Part shown: in pieces, positions 22,711 through 35,670 of the stretch
Position numbering within the stretch: the stretch's first letter is position 1
How the letters are laid out: each line of letters opens with the position of its first letter
Assembly: GCA_034336665.1 (NCBI GenBank)
Contig: JAPFBE010000002.1
Location: forward strand, 4,448,146-4,512,145
DNA: 64,000 bases
DNA from: Luscinia megarhynchos
Lineage: Eukaryota; Chordata; Aves; Passeriformes; Turdidae
Direction: 5' to 3'
The notes under the pieces: generated by a model
Told to the model about the DNA's origin: nothing
What the model saw: only the letters and a program-made list of their open reading frames with translations
The model's database searches: none
Position numbers and translations under genes: made by a program

Positions 22711-22744
22711 ATGATGATGAGGAGGACGATGATGATGATGATAA
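22711..22744 (+). repeat. GAT/GAC triplet microsatellite
   Basis: Interrupted GATGATGAGGAGGACGATGATGATGATGAT-type run of about 34 bases. In one frame it would encode an acidic Asp/Glu stretch, but that frame is short and shows no other sign of coding. Confidence 0.8.
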
Positions 22745-23958
22745 TGTCTCTATGTGGGGGAAAACACTCATTTCTCAACTGGCAAATGCTTTTGAAAACT
22801 CTGAAATGTTTGCTATGTAATATGCCATCTTTCAGATTTTGATTCCAGTTTTCTGCTCTTTTAGAGCAGCATGTTGATTGAGCAAAACAAAGTTAGTGAT
22901 ATGAGAAAATGTTTTGATATCTTGTCCTAATTCAAGAGAGGATTTCTCACCTCTCCATGGGAGAGAGCTGGTTGGCAGCCTGGGCTGAGGCTGCAGCAGC
23001 CCCAGTTTTGGTGACAATATCTGTGTCATTGGTTTTGTCCTTCCACAGAACCATGGGATGAAAGCAGAACCAGGGTGGCATTAAGGTGGCAAATCTGTAG
23101 ATTCAAAAATACAAATTCAGTTGTAGTATTGGTTATGCTATTAGCCAATTCAGCCAATTGCATTTATGTCAAGCAACCCCCAGAGCTTGCTGGAACCAGT
23201 GGGAGTATTGCCATCAGCTTCCCTGAGGAGTAGGATTTTGCTTATTGTTTAAATTAGCCATATCTTTATGGAAGCATATGGGAGCAAATGCAAAGGTCTT
23301 GAATTGAAGAAGCCAGTAAGCAGCTTTATGCATTTACTTTGTTACACAGGTAAAAGCTGAGGCAGCAAAATCCATCTGCTAAGCCTTCAACACATCTCTA
23401 TAAAATCTATGTTAGGGTAAGAGTATTCTTTTCTATTTTATTTATGGTCTTGGCTGCCTGAATGAGTGCATCTGGAGCTCAGATGCCTGATGCCCTTATT
23501 GTGAGTTAGTTAACTTGGAAAACTGCAAGCGCTGTCAGATCTTTGCTGTGGAAATGCCAGGCTCTGTAGTTGAGGTGCTTTTGTGTGTGCATATGTTTTT
23601 TTTTATGTGGAAAGGCTCTTGAACTTTATGCATAAACACTGTTCTCTGTCTCTTTTTTTTTTTTCCCTCCCTCTTTTGTTACAGACTGTGGACTAGCATT
23701 GAATATTCAGGGAAAGCTCCCTAGGGAGATTAGGGACATGGACAGATTTTAAACAGAGCCCTAATGCATGGACACGAAAGGACAAACATTCTAGTGGGAA
23801 TACTTGTGCAAATTCCCTGCTTTGGGGTTAAAATGCATTAAACAGTTGCTTGCGTGCTTTTAAAATCAATACAGACCAGAAATTATAAAATTTATAAATA
23901 GAGATGGTGTTCAGTGATAGTAGAAGTACTTCAGTGATGCCTTTTGTTATGGATCATA

Positions 23959-23988
23959 CAACAGTATATATCATCAACAGTATATATC
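23959..23988 (+). repeat. 14-bp near-tandem duplication
   Basis: CAACAGTATATATC is repeated perfectly with a period of 16 bases. It looks like a replication-slippage product. Confidence 0.75.
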
Positions 23989-25619
23989 CTAGAGAGAAGG
24001 ACATCTATAAATCCCTTTCTGCAGAGCTCAGAGTCCCAGACAGTGCTGAAAGTTACTTCAGGGAGGATTTGTCCATATCCTTCCGTGTCCTGGAGGGCTA
24101 TGGGAACTGAGATTTAACAGTAGTAGGAATTAGATGCTTTGACATGAATAAACTTCTGTTATCATCAGTTACTGATTGCACTGTTATGGAAGATAGCTTA
24201 TTGCTATATTTAATAAATCTACATTAAAAGAAATTGAATTAAGCCAATGCACAAACTAGCTGTAACAGTACATATATTTGGGGCTGCTGTGCAGTAGCTA
24301 AACTCGGGTAGAGTCCCGCTGTAAAAACTGGAAACCTGAACGGGTCAGCATCTGAAACTGGGTTGCATAACAGCAACGTGGTAATGTCAAAGCTGCGGTG
24401 TGGCTTTAATTGCCACACAGCTGGTATTTATCATATTGCTATGTGCATGTTTAAGAATAAGTGCAATTTTAAAAGTATTTAATTCTGAAATAAATACATT
24501 GCCTCACCATTGCTGTACATTTGCTTTATGGGTCCTTCAGCCCGACTCCACATTACTGCTGAGCCATGCCCTCTGAAATGGAAACAAGTGTCATTTGCAG
24601 CATAGGAGTGCAGCAGCATTTGTATAATACTTAGATCATTCAAGTTCCCATTACAGACTATATTTTATTATGTGTACATTTCATAAGGCCCATTGCTTCT
24701 AGTGCCACTGTCTCATGTTATGGTAATCCCTAAAAAAGCTGCTACTAAGTTGAAGCCCTTTATTTTACGTGCTGCATGCTTGCAGCTGCTGCGAGCATTT
24801 GACAGCTTCAAAGTCCATATTTCTTAAGTTGCATCTTAGTTTGGGGTAAAAGAAGAGGTCTTCAGTGTGGAGCCCTGCACTCTGCAGCCTGCAGATTTTT
24901 GTTGCTGCCTGCTTCCTGACTCTACCCATAGCTCTTCCTTTTGGCTCCTCTTTGCTTTCTACTGGTTCAGACATTTTTTTTCCAACCTCACAGCTTTTTT
25001 TCTGGCTTACCACTCCTAATTGCACTCTTTAAACTATTTCTTGGAGACATCTCTGCACTAAGAGTTATTCCCAAACTCATTCTGCAAGCTGATTTTGAGG
25101 ACTGGGTGTATGTATCCCACTTGCCACTTGGAAGACTGTGGTCAAGTCCCACTCTGCAGGTATAAGAAATAGAAACAATTGCCGTTGCTGTACATGGGAG
25201 ATAAAATTTTGGATTGTTTCAGAATGAGGTGGCCTCTCTAACCTTAGCCTTGCTCTGAGAAATGCCTGTGGTACAACCACATGCAACAGTTTGTGTTTTG
25301 GATGTTAAAGGGCACAATTCTCTGTGACAGCACAACTGCTGTTGGCATAAATGGCAGGATTTCATATCTGCGCTTGTACATGGCCACTAAAGCTAATCAG
25401 CCACCAAGGCAAGTCAGACCCCTCTCCACAGGCTGGTCCTTGCTCAAATAAATACCCTATGAGCCCCTCAGGCGACACTTCTGGCATTAACCTGGGTGCC
25501 CTTACCCCTGCTTTTCATCCCTAAAATGCACAGGTGTTTCTTAAATGAGTCTTGTGTGTACTTCTGCAAGGCCTGGCTGTTCCACAGAAATTCTTGAAGA
25601 AAAGGAATACTTACTTTTC

Positions 25620-26040
25620 CACAGGAGGCGGGATGCACTGTGCAGCCGGCTTGGATTGTGCTGCTGCCCTGTTTGGGCTGCTCCCCGTTATGTGCTGCAT
25701 GATGGTGGATTCAAAGGGAGGCGGGGAGGAGCCCAAAAAAGCCGAACTAGGGAGTGAAATGAAGCCTGTCTGCGTAGTGTTCTTCCCTGCGAAGGGGAAG
25801 GCGAATGAGGCGTGTGTCCAGAAGGTGGCAGCGGCAGCCCGAGCCTGCCCGCGTCTCTGGCTGCAGCGCGGCCGGGCGGGCACCGCGCCCCGTTGGAAAC
25901 ACCCTGCTAATCCGGGCTCTCAGCTCCTTAAAGGCTCTCGGCCCCCTGAGCTTGTAACTAAGCCGCTGCTCTCATTGCCTGGCTCCAGGCCGCTGAGCCC
26001 ACGGGTGACAGGCTGGGGGGTGACCAGTCATCGGTGTAAC
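25620..26040. promoter_or_regulatory. Small CpG-enriched patch in the putative COA1 intron
   Basis: About 400 bases with locally raised G+C, densest in CpG at about 25,740-25,960 (for example GCGCGGCCGGGCGGGCACCG). It sits inside AT-rich intron. A pyrimidine tract ending in CCACAG at about 25,624 could serve as an acceptor, and an open frame covers 25,552-26,190 (+), but the predicted protein has no recognisable domain. Alternative promoter, enhancer or non-coding RNA exon are all possible. Confidence 0.35.
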
Positions 26041-29000
26041 TGGGATTTTAGGACTTTGGATAAGCAGCTAAGTCCTGGCAGGAGCAGAAGCTCTAAGCTG
26101 CTGGATCTTTGCCTCCTCATTACAAAATTAGTTTTACTGTTGAAGTGGAGAAAAGTCTGTCTGGATACGCTGTGCAGGGGTGCTTTTTAAAATGGTGTCT
26201 TGCAACAGATGCATTATTACACATGCTGGCAAGCATTTCTCAGGTGTCACAACTCCAAAAACTACAAGAGGAGGCAGTACTTTATTTTCTCTGTTTTGGG
26301 TAGGTCTCTGTGAATGTGAAAGATAGACCTGGCAGGGGTTCTGCACTCTTATCTGACACTTTCAGCCATAGCATGAGATGAGGAGACACCTTGATGCTGG
26401 AGGGCTCTCAGCTCAGCATCCCTAGGCAGTGAAACTTCTCCTGCAAAGGACAGTAGAAAAATTTTTGAGCATGCTTGAGGAATCAGATGAGTTAGGCTTT
26501 TCTGCAAGAGTGATTCTGGCTATTATGTTTCCTTTCTTGAGATGGAAGATAGCTTTCTTAATTTAGGCAATGGTTTTCAAACCTCAGAAACTACAGGGTT
26601 CCATGTGAAATTTTAAGAGATACCCTGCTCTTCATGTTGGCCAGTGTATTACCACTTTCTCTAACTAGCATTATTGTTCTTGGTTATAGAAGAAAAATAC
26701 CCAACATATTTTCTTCCCTCTTTTCTTCACCCTGTCTCACCTCAGCAGGAGCCCAGACCAGTCTCCTCTGCCTACCACTTAGAGCCAACTGCTGTGGTAG
26801 GAAGGAGAAGGAGGCATCAGGCCAGCTACTGGTTGTGGTGCCTATGCCAGCCCTCATCTTCCAGCCACTGCCCTCTGCTCCCTCCGTGGCAGCCGTTCAG
26901 TCATGAGCCCTTAGCAGGCAGGAGCAGACACTTGAGGGAAAGCAGTGGTCTACTTACTGAACGTGTTGGTCACTTTTGCAAAAAACCCAACAAAACAATG
27001 CCCAAAGTGTCCCCAAACTTCCAAAGCTCTCTTCTCTGCTGGTTCTTAGGCTACTGATATTTCATCTAGTGGCATTAGATTGAAATACTGTCTGGAATAA
27101 ACTCCTCATATCTGGGCACAGTATGTAACTGTGTGCCTTCACTTTAGCCGTGTCCTGAAAGGACCCTTTTTCTTTAGAAGTATAAACTGAGTAGCTAGAA
27201 GTACAAGTAATCAGGTCAATTTAAATTTTAAAAAGATTTTACCAGTAGGGAGGAAATGTGTAGTTTGAAAATAAAGAACAGAGGAGAAATTATGTCAAGT
27301 TTCACAGCTGACTTAGTGCTGGAACAGCTTGCTTTTTCCCAGGTGCTTATCTGCTGTTGATGGCTTTTGGCATTGTGCATATGCAGGAAGGCAGAATATG
27401 CAGCTGGACAAGAGGGCTACATACAGAGAGAACATTTGTGACCTTGCAGCAGCTTCAGATGTTGCAGTTCCTTCTTATTTCTTCCCATGTTCTTTGTTTC
27501 TTACATAGTTTCCTTGCTTAACATAGTTTACCGGTTGGGATTCCTGGTTTGTTTTTTGGGGGTTGTTTTTGGTTTGTTTTGTTTTAAATTTATTTTGCGG
27601 TTTACACCACTTCTGATAGATTCTTATCACCTGCTCCCTTCAAGGCAAACTGCAGGGCTGCTCCCCTTCTGTAGCAGCTGTGCTGGAGGACTGCTGATGA
27701 GGAACAAAATGGGAGCTACTGAGCAGTCATTTGAAGGCTGGCTATTAAAAAGAAAGAAGCAGCTAATTAGAGCTTAAAGGAAGAGGCAACACTGTGTAAA
27801 AACACCAGAAGGTAGGCCCTCCAAATCCCATACACTCCCTGTAAATAGCTATAATTAACCCCACAGTATTCAATTTATTAATTAAAATTTAATTAATATT
27901 TTCTGTCCTTAACAGTCATTTTAGAGGCAGTCAGGAAAACATAGTGGCAGCTGGGTTTCCATAGAGCTGCAGTGACATTCAGAAGGGCAGAGCCACAGGA
28001 AACTCATCTCAGTCTCCCGGTCATACCTGTGCTAAAACAGAGCTGAAACTGGCCACTGGATTTCTGGGAAAGGAGGGGAGGATGGGAGACAGTGCAAGCC
28101 CTGGTGTTCTCTTGCATACTTCCAGACATCACCCTACAAATGCAGTACTCATCTTGATTTCAGATGAAAGTGTGAGAGAGCAGTGGAAAATGTGTGTCAC
28201 CTTTACTTACCCACCAATTCACACACTGAGGGCTGCTGTACATCACTGTGTTTCACTTGGGTTTGATATTCTGCTTGGTGCTCTGTCTAAGAGAGTGAGA
28301 GACCTCTCCTGAACTTCATGGACCCTATCAAAGTAGAACAGCTATTGCTTAAAAATGCTGTGACTGAACTTGGTGCACTGCTGTTCTTTCCAGCAATGGG
28401 TTTCCTGGTCATTCATACTACCCGTGGTCAGTATGCCCCACACCTATCAGTGTCAGAGCACTATTCTGAACAAATCCGTTGGGATCCCCAGTGGGAAATA
28501 CGAGTGTTGTCAGCTGATTAGAACACTCCAAGGTTTGCTTCAAACACATAGGATAGATGTGGAAGATACCAAATGTGTTTCCTTCAGCAAGGACAGTGCT
28601 TCATCATTATAGCAATAGCATAATTTGTGCCCTCACCCATCCTTCTTCTAGAGCACACAACAATTTTTTTTCTGGCATTATAGTTTTTTGACATAGCACT
28701 GCTCTGATTGCCTGCAGCATACACCTGTTAGTACTCTTCATACTTTGAACTGAAAAAACCCACCAAGCCCATGAACAGAAAATATGGACTTAACTACAGG
28801 GTCATGAGAAGAGATGTGAGCTGAGCACGGTGCAGCATGGCTGCAGCCAGTCCTGTCAGTAGGGACCAAACTCTTAACAGTGTGGTCATGAGCCATTCTG
28901 CAGAAACTGGCCTGTGAATAAGGATCTGCAGTACAGGCCTGGTGAGAATAGCCATGAAGTAAAGAAGGTCTTTTATTCCTCATTTGACAGAAGGGTGCAT

Positions 29001-29902
29001 CAGCATGAATCAGCAAGAGAATGTACTCAGAGCATATCAAAAGCAGATGTCCCAGCGGGAAATTTTACAGTACAGAATTGTTAAAAGCAACTGGGAGAGG
29101 AGGTGGGCTGCACATCATCATGAAGACCTTCACTCTGCTTCTCTGGATAAAATATGAGGGGTTAGGCAGATTTTTGGTATATACAGTGATTTAGGCCCAT
29201 GTGGTAGTGAAGTGGAATGACATCTCTCAATCCCAGGGAGGCGGGCACAAGCTGTGCAGTACTGTGAGGCCAGGAGTGCTTCTGAGAAGCAAAGTAAACA
29301 TGAGCATTAGAAAAAAAGATTATCACAATTTTTAGTCTCTTTTGCATCCAGACTTTGTTGCATAAATGCATCTTTAGGACCATCACAGAGCCTGCTTGTA
29401 TGGTGTGTCTCCAGTGGTCATGCAGGAAGCCAACCTCAGACCCATCAGGTTGTGAGTCACATCTCCCATCAGATGTGTTTTCCCAGGTGGGGCAGTGTGG
29501 GGCTAGAATGAACAAGTTCTCTACCTTTGTGTGAAAAGAAGTGTCTCTGATGCCCTGCAAAGGTGCCCCCACAGGGCTGCCCCATTCTGCCAGCAGCAAG
29601 GCCAGAAGGGTGGAAGTGAAGATGCCATTGCTATTGCACTGGTTCTGTTGGCATCAGGCTGGGACGTCTGATGTGGCAATGTTGAGTCACAGCAGCATTT
29701 CATCTTGTGTTGCCACATATGATGAAGCAGGCCTGATCCATTGTTACAGTGCTGGTGATTCCAGGTAAATTTCAGCAGAACTGAGGGAGATGGAGGTAGA
29801 TGCTGAGAATCACTGCAGCCTTCACCCTGAAATGAAGCTCCACAAGAGCACAGCAATTATCCGACTGTTGCAATATTGCCTGACTTTGCGTGCATCATTT
29901 AG

Positions 29903-29964
29903 TCTTTCTTTTCTTCCTTTCTTTTCTTTCTTCCTTGCTTTTTTCCTCTCTCTCTTTCTCTCTT
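29903..29964 (+). repeat. Pyrimidine-rich tract ending in an acceptor-like TTGTAG
   Basis: Sixty-odd bases almost entirely C and T, finishing CTCTCTTGTAG and then ATAATT. It resembles an unusually strong 3' splice site, but no matching donor or open exon is evident. Confidence 0.5.
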
Positions 29965-31230
29965 GTAGATAATTTTAACTGGATTTTTAGAAAAGTACTT
30001 CCTGTACCTCTCAAAAATTGATCTGTTTCTCTGACTTTTACAAAGAGAGTAGGGGAGAAAGAACAAATCCCAGGCAACTCACGGCTAAGTTTTGAATTTG
30101 ACATGCAGAACAACAAATTCGTCCAAAATGAATTTTTCTTTACTGTTAGTCATTTGTACCAACCTGCAATTAAAAGGCTCAGCATTTGTTCTCATCGCTT
30201 TCTGAAATTACATTTTCCACTTCCTAGGCCCTGGCCTCAGGCAGTGGATTTTTGAAGCAATCATGCCTTGGTGTAATTAATGTTTAAAGATTAATGTTGC
30301 AACTTCTAAAACAGTGTTGCTGAGTAAACATACAGCAAAAAGAATACAAAAACTACAAGCCTTTTATGGAAAGCCTCAGAATTTGGAGCTGTTATCCTTA
30401 GAGCTGTCAGCTACAGTGCATTTGATTACCCCTTCACCAATTTTTTCAGGTGGGGGAGACAGCCATGCTTCAAAAAAAGCAGAAGAAAATAAATATCACA
30501 CCTAATCTGTCATTTCTTTGTGTCACTGACTCATCACCTCAGAAAGCTTGCTGGGAATAATTAACTCATACAGAGAGAGAGAGGAGACAAACCTTTGGCA
30601 TAGTCTGTAGCTATAACATGACCATCTTGGATTTTTGCAAAAGACTGAGATGAATAAAATATGAAGGGAGGAAGAGGTAAAAATGGAAGGGAAAATTCCC
30701 TTCCTATGTCACATCCCTTGGTTTGTCATGAGTCTGCCTTTTTTCTGTAAAAGCCACAGCTTCCAGTCTGTTATTAACTCAGCTGGATTTACCTGTGACG
30801 GCAGCCCATCCTACACAGGGTTTCTGTGTGTGACAGAAGTGCTCCTCAGTGCCATTATCTGAATCTCTCACTGCAGCATTTTTTGGTGCTGTAAAAACTA
30901 AGTTGCTGTATCACCTCTTTCTAACAGCAATCCTTAGAAACTGAAAAGGCAAGTTGGGAAAATCAGCAAATTCAGCATTTCAGGATGGAGAAAGGGTAGT
31001 CTGCATTGAGACTGGATTGCTACCCTACTTTAGGCATCTGATTTGGGCATTGCAATCCTGATTCAGACCTTTTGGAGGACACACCTCATGTCTAATGTTT
31101 CCCAATAGGTTGGCATGATGCAGCTGTCTCTTCACCTGAGACTCCTAAAAATGGGAAAGTACTTGCAGTCTCGTGGGTGTTTTCTGCAAAAAAGGGCATG
31201 GGGTCCTGCTGTACCATGGGATGGGTGCTG

Positions 31231-31266
31231 TTTTTCATACACTGAAGTCTTTTTCATACACTGAAG
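31231..31266 (+). repeat. 17-bp near-tandem duplication
   Basis: TTTTTCATACACTGAAG occurs at 31,231-31,247 and, identically, at 31,250-31,266. The perfect identity suggests a recent slippage event. Confidence 0.85.
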
Positions 31267-31340
31267 GCCAGTGACAAAATCCTTAACAGATCAACTGGAA
31301 CAAGAACAGAATAGTGCTTTGGACTAGTTTTCCTTGTTCT

Positions 31341-31377
31341 GTTTTTTTTTGTTTGTTTGTTTGTTGGGGTTTTTTTT
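31341..31377 (+). repeat. T/GTTT simple repeat
   Basis: Low-complexity run of T with GTTT units and a short G4 interruption. On the minus strand it reads as an A-rich CAAA repeat. Confidence 0.8.
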
Positions 31378-32168
31378 CCCCTCTTCTTTTCTTTCTTCCA
31401 GAAAAGAGAATAAAATTCCCTAACCAACATAAAACTGGGAGGTTGGCTAACCAAGTTTGAAGCAGGTTTTTGGGCTTTTTTACTATGATATTCTTTTTGC
31501 TCAGAAGAAACCAAAATCCAAAGACCTCTTGGAAGAACTCCCTGTGTCTGATTCTGCATTTAAGTGGAGAAATGGAACCTCCCAAATAATCTTGCCTTTC
31601 TGGAAGTGAAGTTCAGGCTCTAAGAAAGATTAGTAAAAGACTCATTCAGCACTAGTCATACTCATTTGGGTAACAGGCAAGTTTCTGCCTGTGCTCACTT
31701 CTAGTATTCATAATGAGTGTGTATTAGTGACTTCCTAAGCAGTAATTCCAGCAGAACAGTAAATGAAGTATTGTCTTCTGCTTTAATAATTTTCCTGTTG
31801 CTTTAGCATTGTTTATATACCATCATCAGTATGCTGACATATTAACTGGATACCAGTGCATGGTATATTTTATTATCCATTGCTTTAGTTATCTGTTCAT
31901 ACTCCCTAAAATGATGAAGCTGAATTTTTGATGATTTTGCTGTTGAAGCACAGTGGTTTTGAATTGTTTTGTTTGTTTTTATGACCTCTTGAAAGATTTT
32001 CCAGTAAAGATGAGGTTTGTTTGTACTAAATTTATGCCTGCTTGTTCAAAATAGCTTGCTTGTGTTTGTTTATGTTGATTTTTCAGAGATCTCTTAAAAA
32101 GCACAAGGCCAGAAAGCACTTCTGCAGGATGCAGGGTGCCTCAGTTACACTTTGTGTTAAACATGACA

Positions 32169-32189
32169 CAGATCATTCAGATCATTCAG
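32169..32189 (+). repeat. 9-bp tandem repeat
   Basis: CAGATCATT is present twice plus a partial third copy. Confidence 0.75.
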
Positions 32190-35100
32190 CATTTTGCTAA
32201 AATGAAGCAAATGGAATGGAAAATGCTTGGGTATTAAAAGCAGTGTGTCTTTCAAGAAATGTTTAATCCTAAACAGATCATTCAAATGGAGTGTAATAAA
32301 GACTACTGCAGCTAATGAAAAGATTTTGTTCAATTCAGTGGGTTCTCAAACACGCAGAGATAATATGCTTGCCCGTGCTGAAAGTGTTCACTTAACTGTG
32401 TTTCCTTTCCTAGACAGGAAATTAGATTTCCTTCTCCATTGTTTATATAGAAAAACTCAAAACTATTCAAGGAGATCATGAGCAAGCCACTGTTTTTAGA
32501 AGAAAGAGCTGCATTTGAATAAAAGATACCTCCCAACTTCATGTTCAGCCACTTAGCAGTAGCCAAAATAAACATCCTTAGCATGTTTGTGAGCTGAAGC
32601 CCTACAACAGGCTGTATGTGTCCCCTGCACACACCTGTGCTGCAAGGAGGGACTGTACAAGAGCCTGCATCAATAAACAGCAAGCCAGCTCCCGTGCCAG
32701 CCATACGTGTGTGTATGTATTCTGGTGAGCATGCGCATTAAGTCACCCAAACTTATACACCTAAGGTTAGAAATGTCTATATTTTCTTTTTTTTCCTATG
32801 CTTCATTCCCAACTAATTCCAAATCCTGTCCCCAGACTTAATACACTTCGTTCTTACCTTGCCTGCTTTGAAGGCTTTGGACCTGAATTGAGCAGGCTCC
32901 CAACACCTTCAGCTGTCTCCAAACTACACTTCAATTGATATATCTTTATGTAGAGGGAATTTTGAAAGATGTATGACTGTTGATTTCCAAGGCTGTTTCA
33001 TAAAGATAAGACTCAAGAAGAAGTAAGCAGAGGCACAAGAGCAAATTAATCAGAAGCACAGCCATGCAGGTATCAGGGATGTGGATGAAATTTAGAGATC
33101 TGGCTTTTTACTTGCACCGTAGCATAATTTGATCCTTGTTTGGTTTTGTCTCTTGCTCTTTCTTCTCCTTCCTTCTTCACCTTTAGAATTAAAATGTCCA
33201 AGGTAATTTATCCTTCAAATTTATTTTCTTGTTCTGAAACTGGCAGTGAATGCTGTAAGTTTTTCTTAAGGAAAACTTTCTCTAAACCTTTCTCTAAAGG
33301 TGCCACAGAGAGCTTCTCCAGGAGTATGGAGCAGGGAGAAAAAAACTCTATCAGTGACCCTTTTGCTATGTAGCCTTTCCTTAAAATGCCAGCAACTGAG
33401 CTTCCACAAAGACAACAAATATTGAAAGAGAAATATGAAAAACATTATAAAAAAGGAAAGTAAGAAAAGGGATCTGCTCAGGCAAGTTTTTCAGGAAAGG
33501 TGGATGCCAGCGCTCTGGGAGAAACAGAGTGTACAGCTGGGAATACAGCTGAGCAGACTGCTTTGTCCAAAAGAAATATAGTAGGTGTAAAACTTCTTTT
33601 CAGAAGATGTCATTGAAGTTTAATTGAAAAGTGTCCTTTTAATTAAGGGTGAGTGACCACTGAATGAAAGTTTCATTTCTGTTGAGGCTATTCTTGGTGG
33701 TACTCTAAGATTAACCCATGCAGGCTGGTAGTACTGAAGAGACTGCTGTTAGGATGCCCTGGCACACAGTTCTATAGCAAGTGCTCAGTCCCATTCATTT
33801 TTTGCTTTTTAACAGCTGTCTTGGGAATTGCCCAAATTTTTATTGACTGACTTTCTCATATTTTAGCCTGGTTTTCTACATAAACAGCTGTTCTCAATAT
33901 ATGTGTTCTGTTTGTATCCACATCTGTATACGTAAAATTTGGGAACCTCCCTCTTTGTTATAACAGACCTGACAGAGACACACGGGGTCTTTAAGATAAT
34001 CAAAATATTATAATTTTGTGGCAGCAAATAGCTGGTTATTGGAGAATTTCTCTGCAGGGGAAAGGCTGCAGGGAACTATGCTCTATGTCACCCTTGGAGG
34101 CTCCAAAAGGCCCAGGTCTGGACTACATCAGATGTTCTTATTCCACTTCTCACACAGCTTACAATTTTAAGGTCTTGGTTGCAGACTGAAACCTTAAAAA
34201 TCACTGGTTCCTCTACTTTGTTCCTCCTGGTAATTATAGAGCAAAATACTGCATGTGCAGAGACTGAATACACACGAAGTGTGATTAGAAGTGCCATTTT
34301 CAGGCAGGTTAGTTCAGAAAAGTTGGATAAACTACCAAACAAGAAGTCCCAGCTCGTGGACTATTGTGGATCTATTCGTCATTACAAACAGCAGAACTGT
34401 ATAGGAACATCTATTATGAAAATTATATTTAGTTATAGGGCTGACATACACGGTCTGTTACCTGCTTTTTACAACTGCTGTTAGCACCATTCAGGCAGCC
34501 AGCAGGCATGGTTTCATGCAAAAGAGTGTGTGGTTATTTTCATAAGGTTTTATGAATAAGGCTTGAGAAGGCTACAGTAGATCCTTAATGTTTTTGATGG
34601 CACTGCTGTAATGTCAAAATATTGTCATGTATCAACTTCTCTCTTTACTATTAATTGGTTATAAGGAAAAATAAGGCAATAGCCTGACAGTGTTCGATGT
34701 CTTGGAATGGGAGGCTGAGTGACCATGTTGCATTCTTAGGAATGTTTGAATATTCTTCTGCTGTCTCTGATTACATACCCACTCCTGCATTTGCTCTTTT
34801 GTTTTAGGTGGAGTCTGGATAAGAGCTGTCGGAGGACTTTTTAGCCAGTTTGAGGTGGAGTGATAACAATCTTGAACCACAGTTTTAGAGGAGTGGCACG
34901 AAAAGGCCTGTTGTTAACATTTACTGCTTTACTGGACAAGTAGCGCTCCCTGCTTCCTCAGCTGCCTGAAAATCAAGGCATAGATACTGACCTTCAATTC
35001 AAGTAAGGTAAGTCAAGCCTGCATCAAACATGACTGAGTTTAAAATATGGTTATCAGCCTATCATACAACTATTTTAAATGAAGCCAGGGAAAAAGCCAC

Positions 35101-35528
35101 TAGAGCACAGTGATGTGCAGAGGTCACTAATATTGCCAGATGTCTCCCTGATGTGCTAAAACTACAGTAAATAATATCTTGTTAGTACACCCTACTACTG
35201 TGCTTAAGTTGGGTTGCATTTCAAGAGCTTGTAAGTTATAGCAGTGCTGAAGCTGGAAAACTGCAATAGATCCACTGGAAAAGCCCTGCCCGCTGCAAAA
35301 AACAGACATGCTTCTTGGCCATGACAAAGGTTCCAGATTTCTTTGTGCAGCTTCAATCCATTTCATAAAATGCGAAGTGCAGCAGACATCTCAGCTAATT
35401 GTTACTTAAGAGAATAAGTGATCATATACAGTCTACCTTTTTTTTTTACTGCAATGGAAAACCGAATGATCAGACTTGTTACTGATCGAAATACCTGCTG
35501 GATTTTCCTAGAGACACAGTCTCCATAA

Positions 35529-35670
35529 AGGTTACTGTATGCCTAAAGAGACCTTTCAAAAGTAACCTTTAAAAAAAGCCAAACCCAAACCCATCACTTC
35601 ATCTGGGATACAGTATCCCTAAAGTATCTCTTAAGGTTACTCTATCCCTAAAGACAAACCGTTCAAAAGC
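35529..35670 (+). repeat. Imperfect local duplication
   Basis: The pattern GGTTACTGTATGCCTAAAGA...TTCAAAAG at about 35,529 recurs as GGTTACTCTATCCCTAAAGA...TTCAAAAG at about 35,634. A shorter CAGTATCCCTAAAG match lies between. The copies are diverged, so this is an old event. Confidence 0.5.

Larger units (their letters stand above)
20361..25600. other. Putative COA1 intron 1, third part
   Basis: AT-rich sequence without a recognised gene or transposable element. It includes a GAT-triplet microsatellite (22,711-22,744), a 14-bp near-tandem duplication (23,959-23,988) and a T-rich run near 23,655. The open frames are short and without family signatures. Confidence 0.5.

Noticed and set aside
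25552..26190. 212-codon + frame through the CpG-enriched patch
   Set aside because: No domain, Cys/Arg/Pro-rich composition typical of non-coding G+C-rich DNA, and only a possible acceptor as support. Kept only as a regulatory or non-coding exon candidate.
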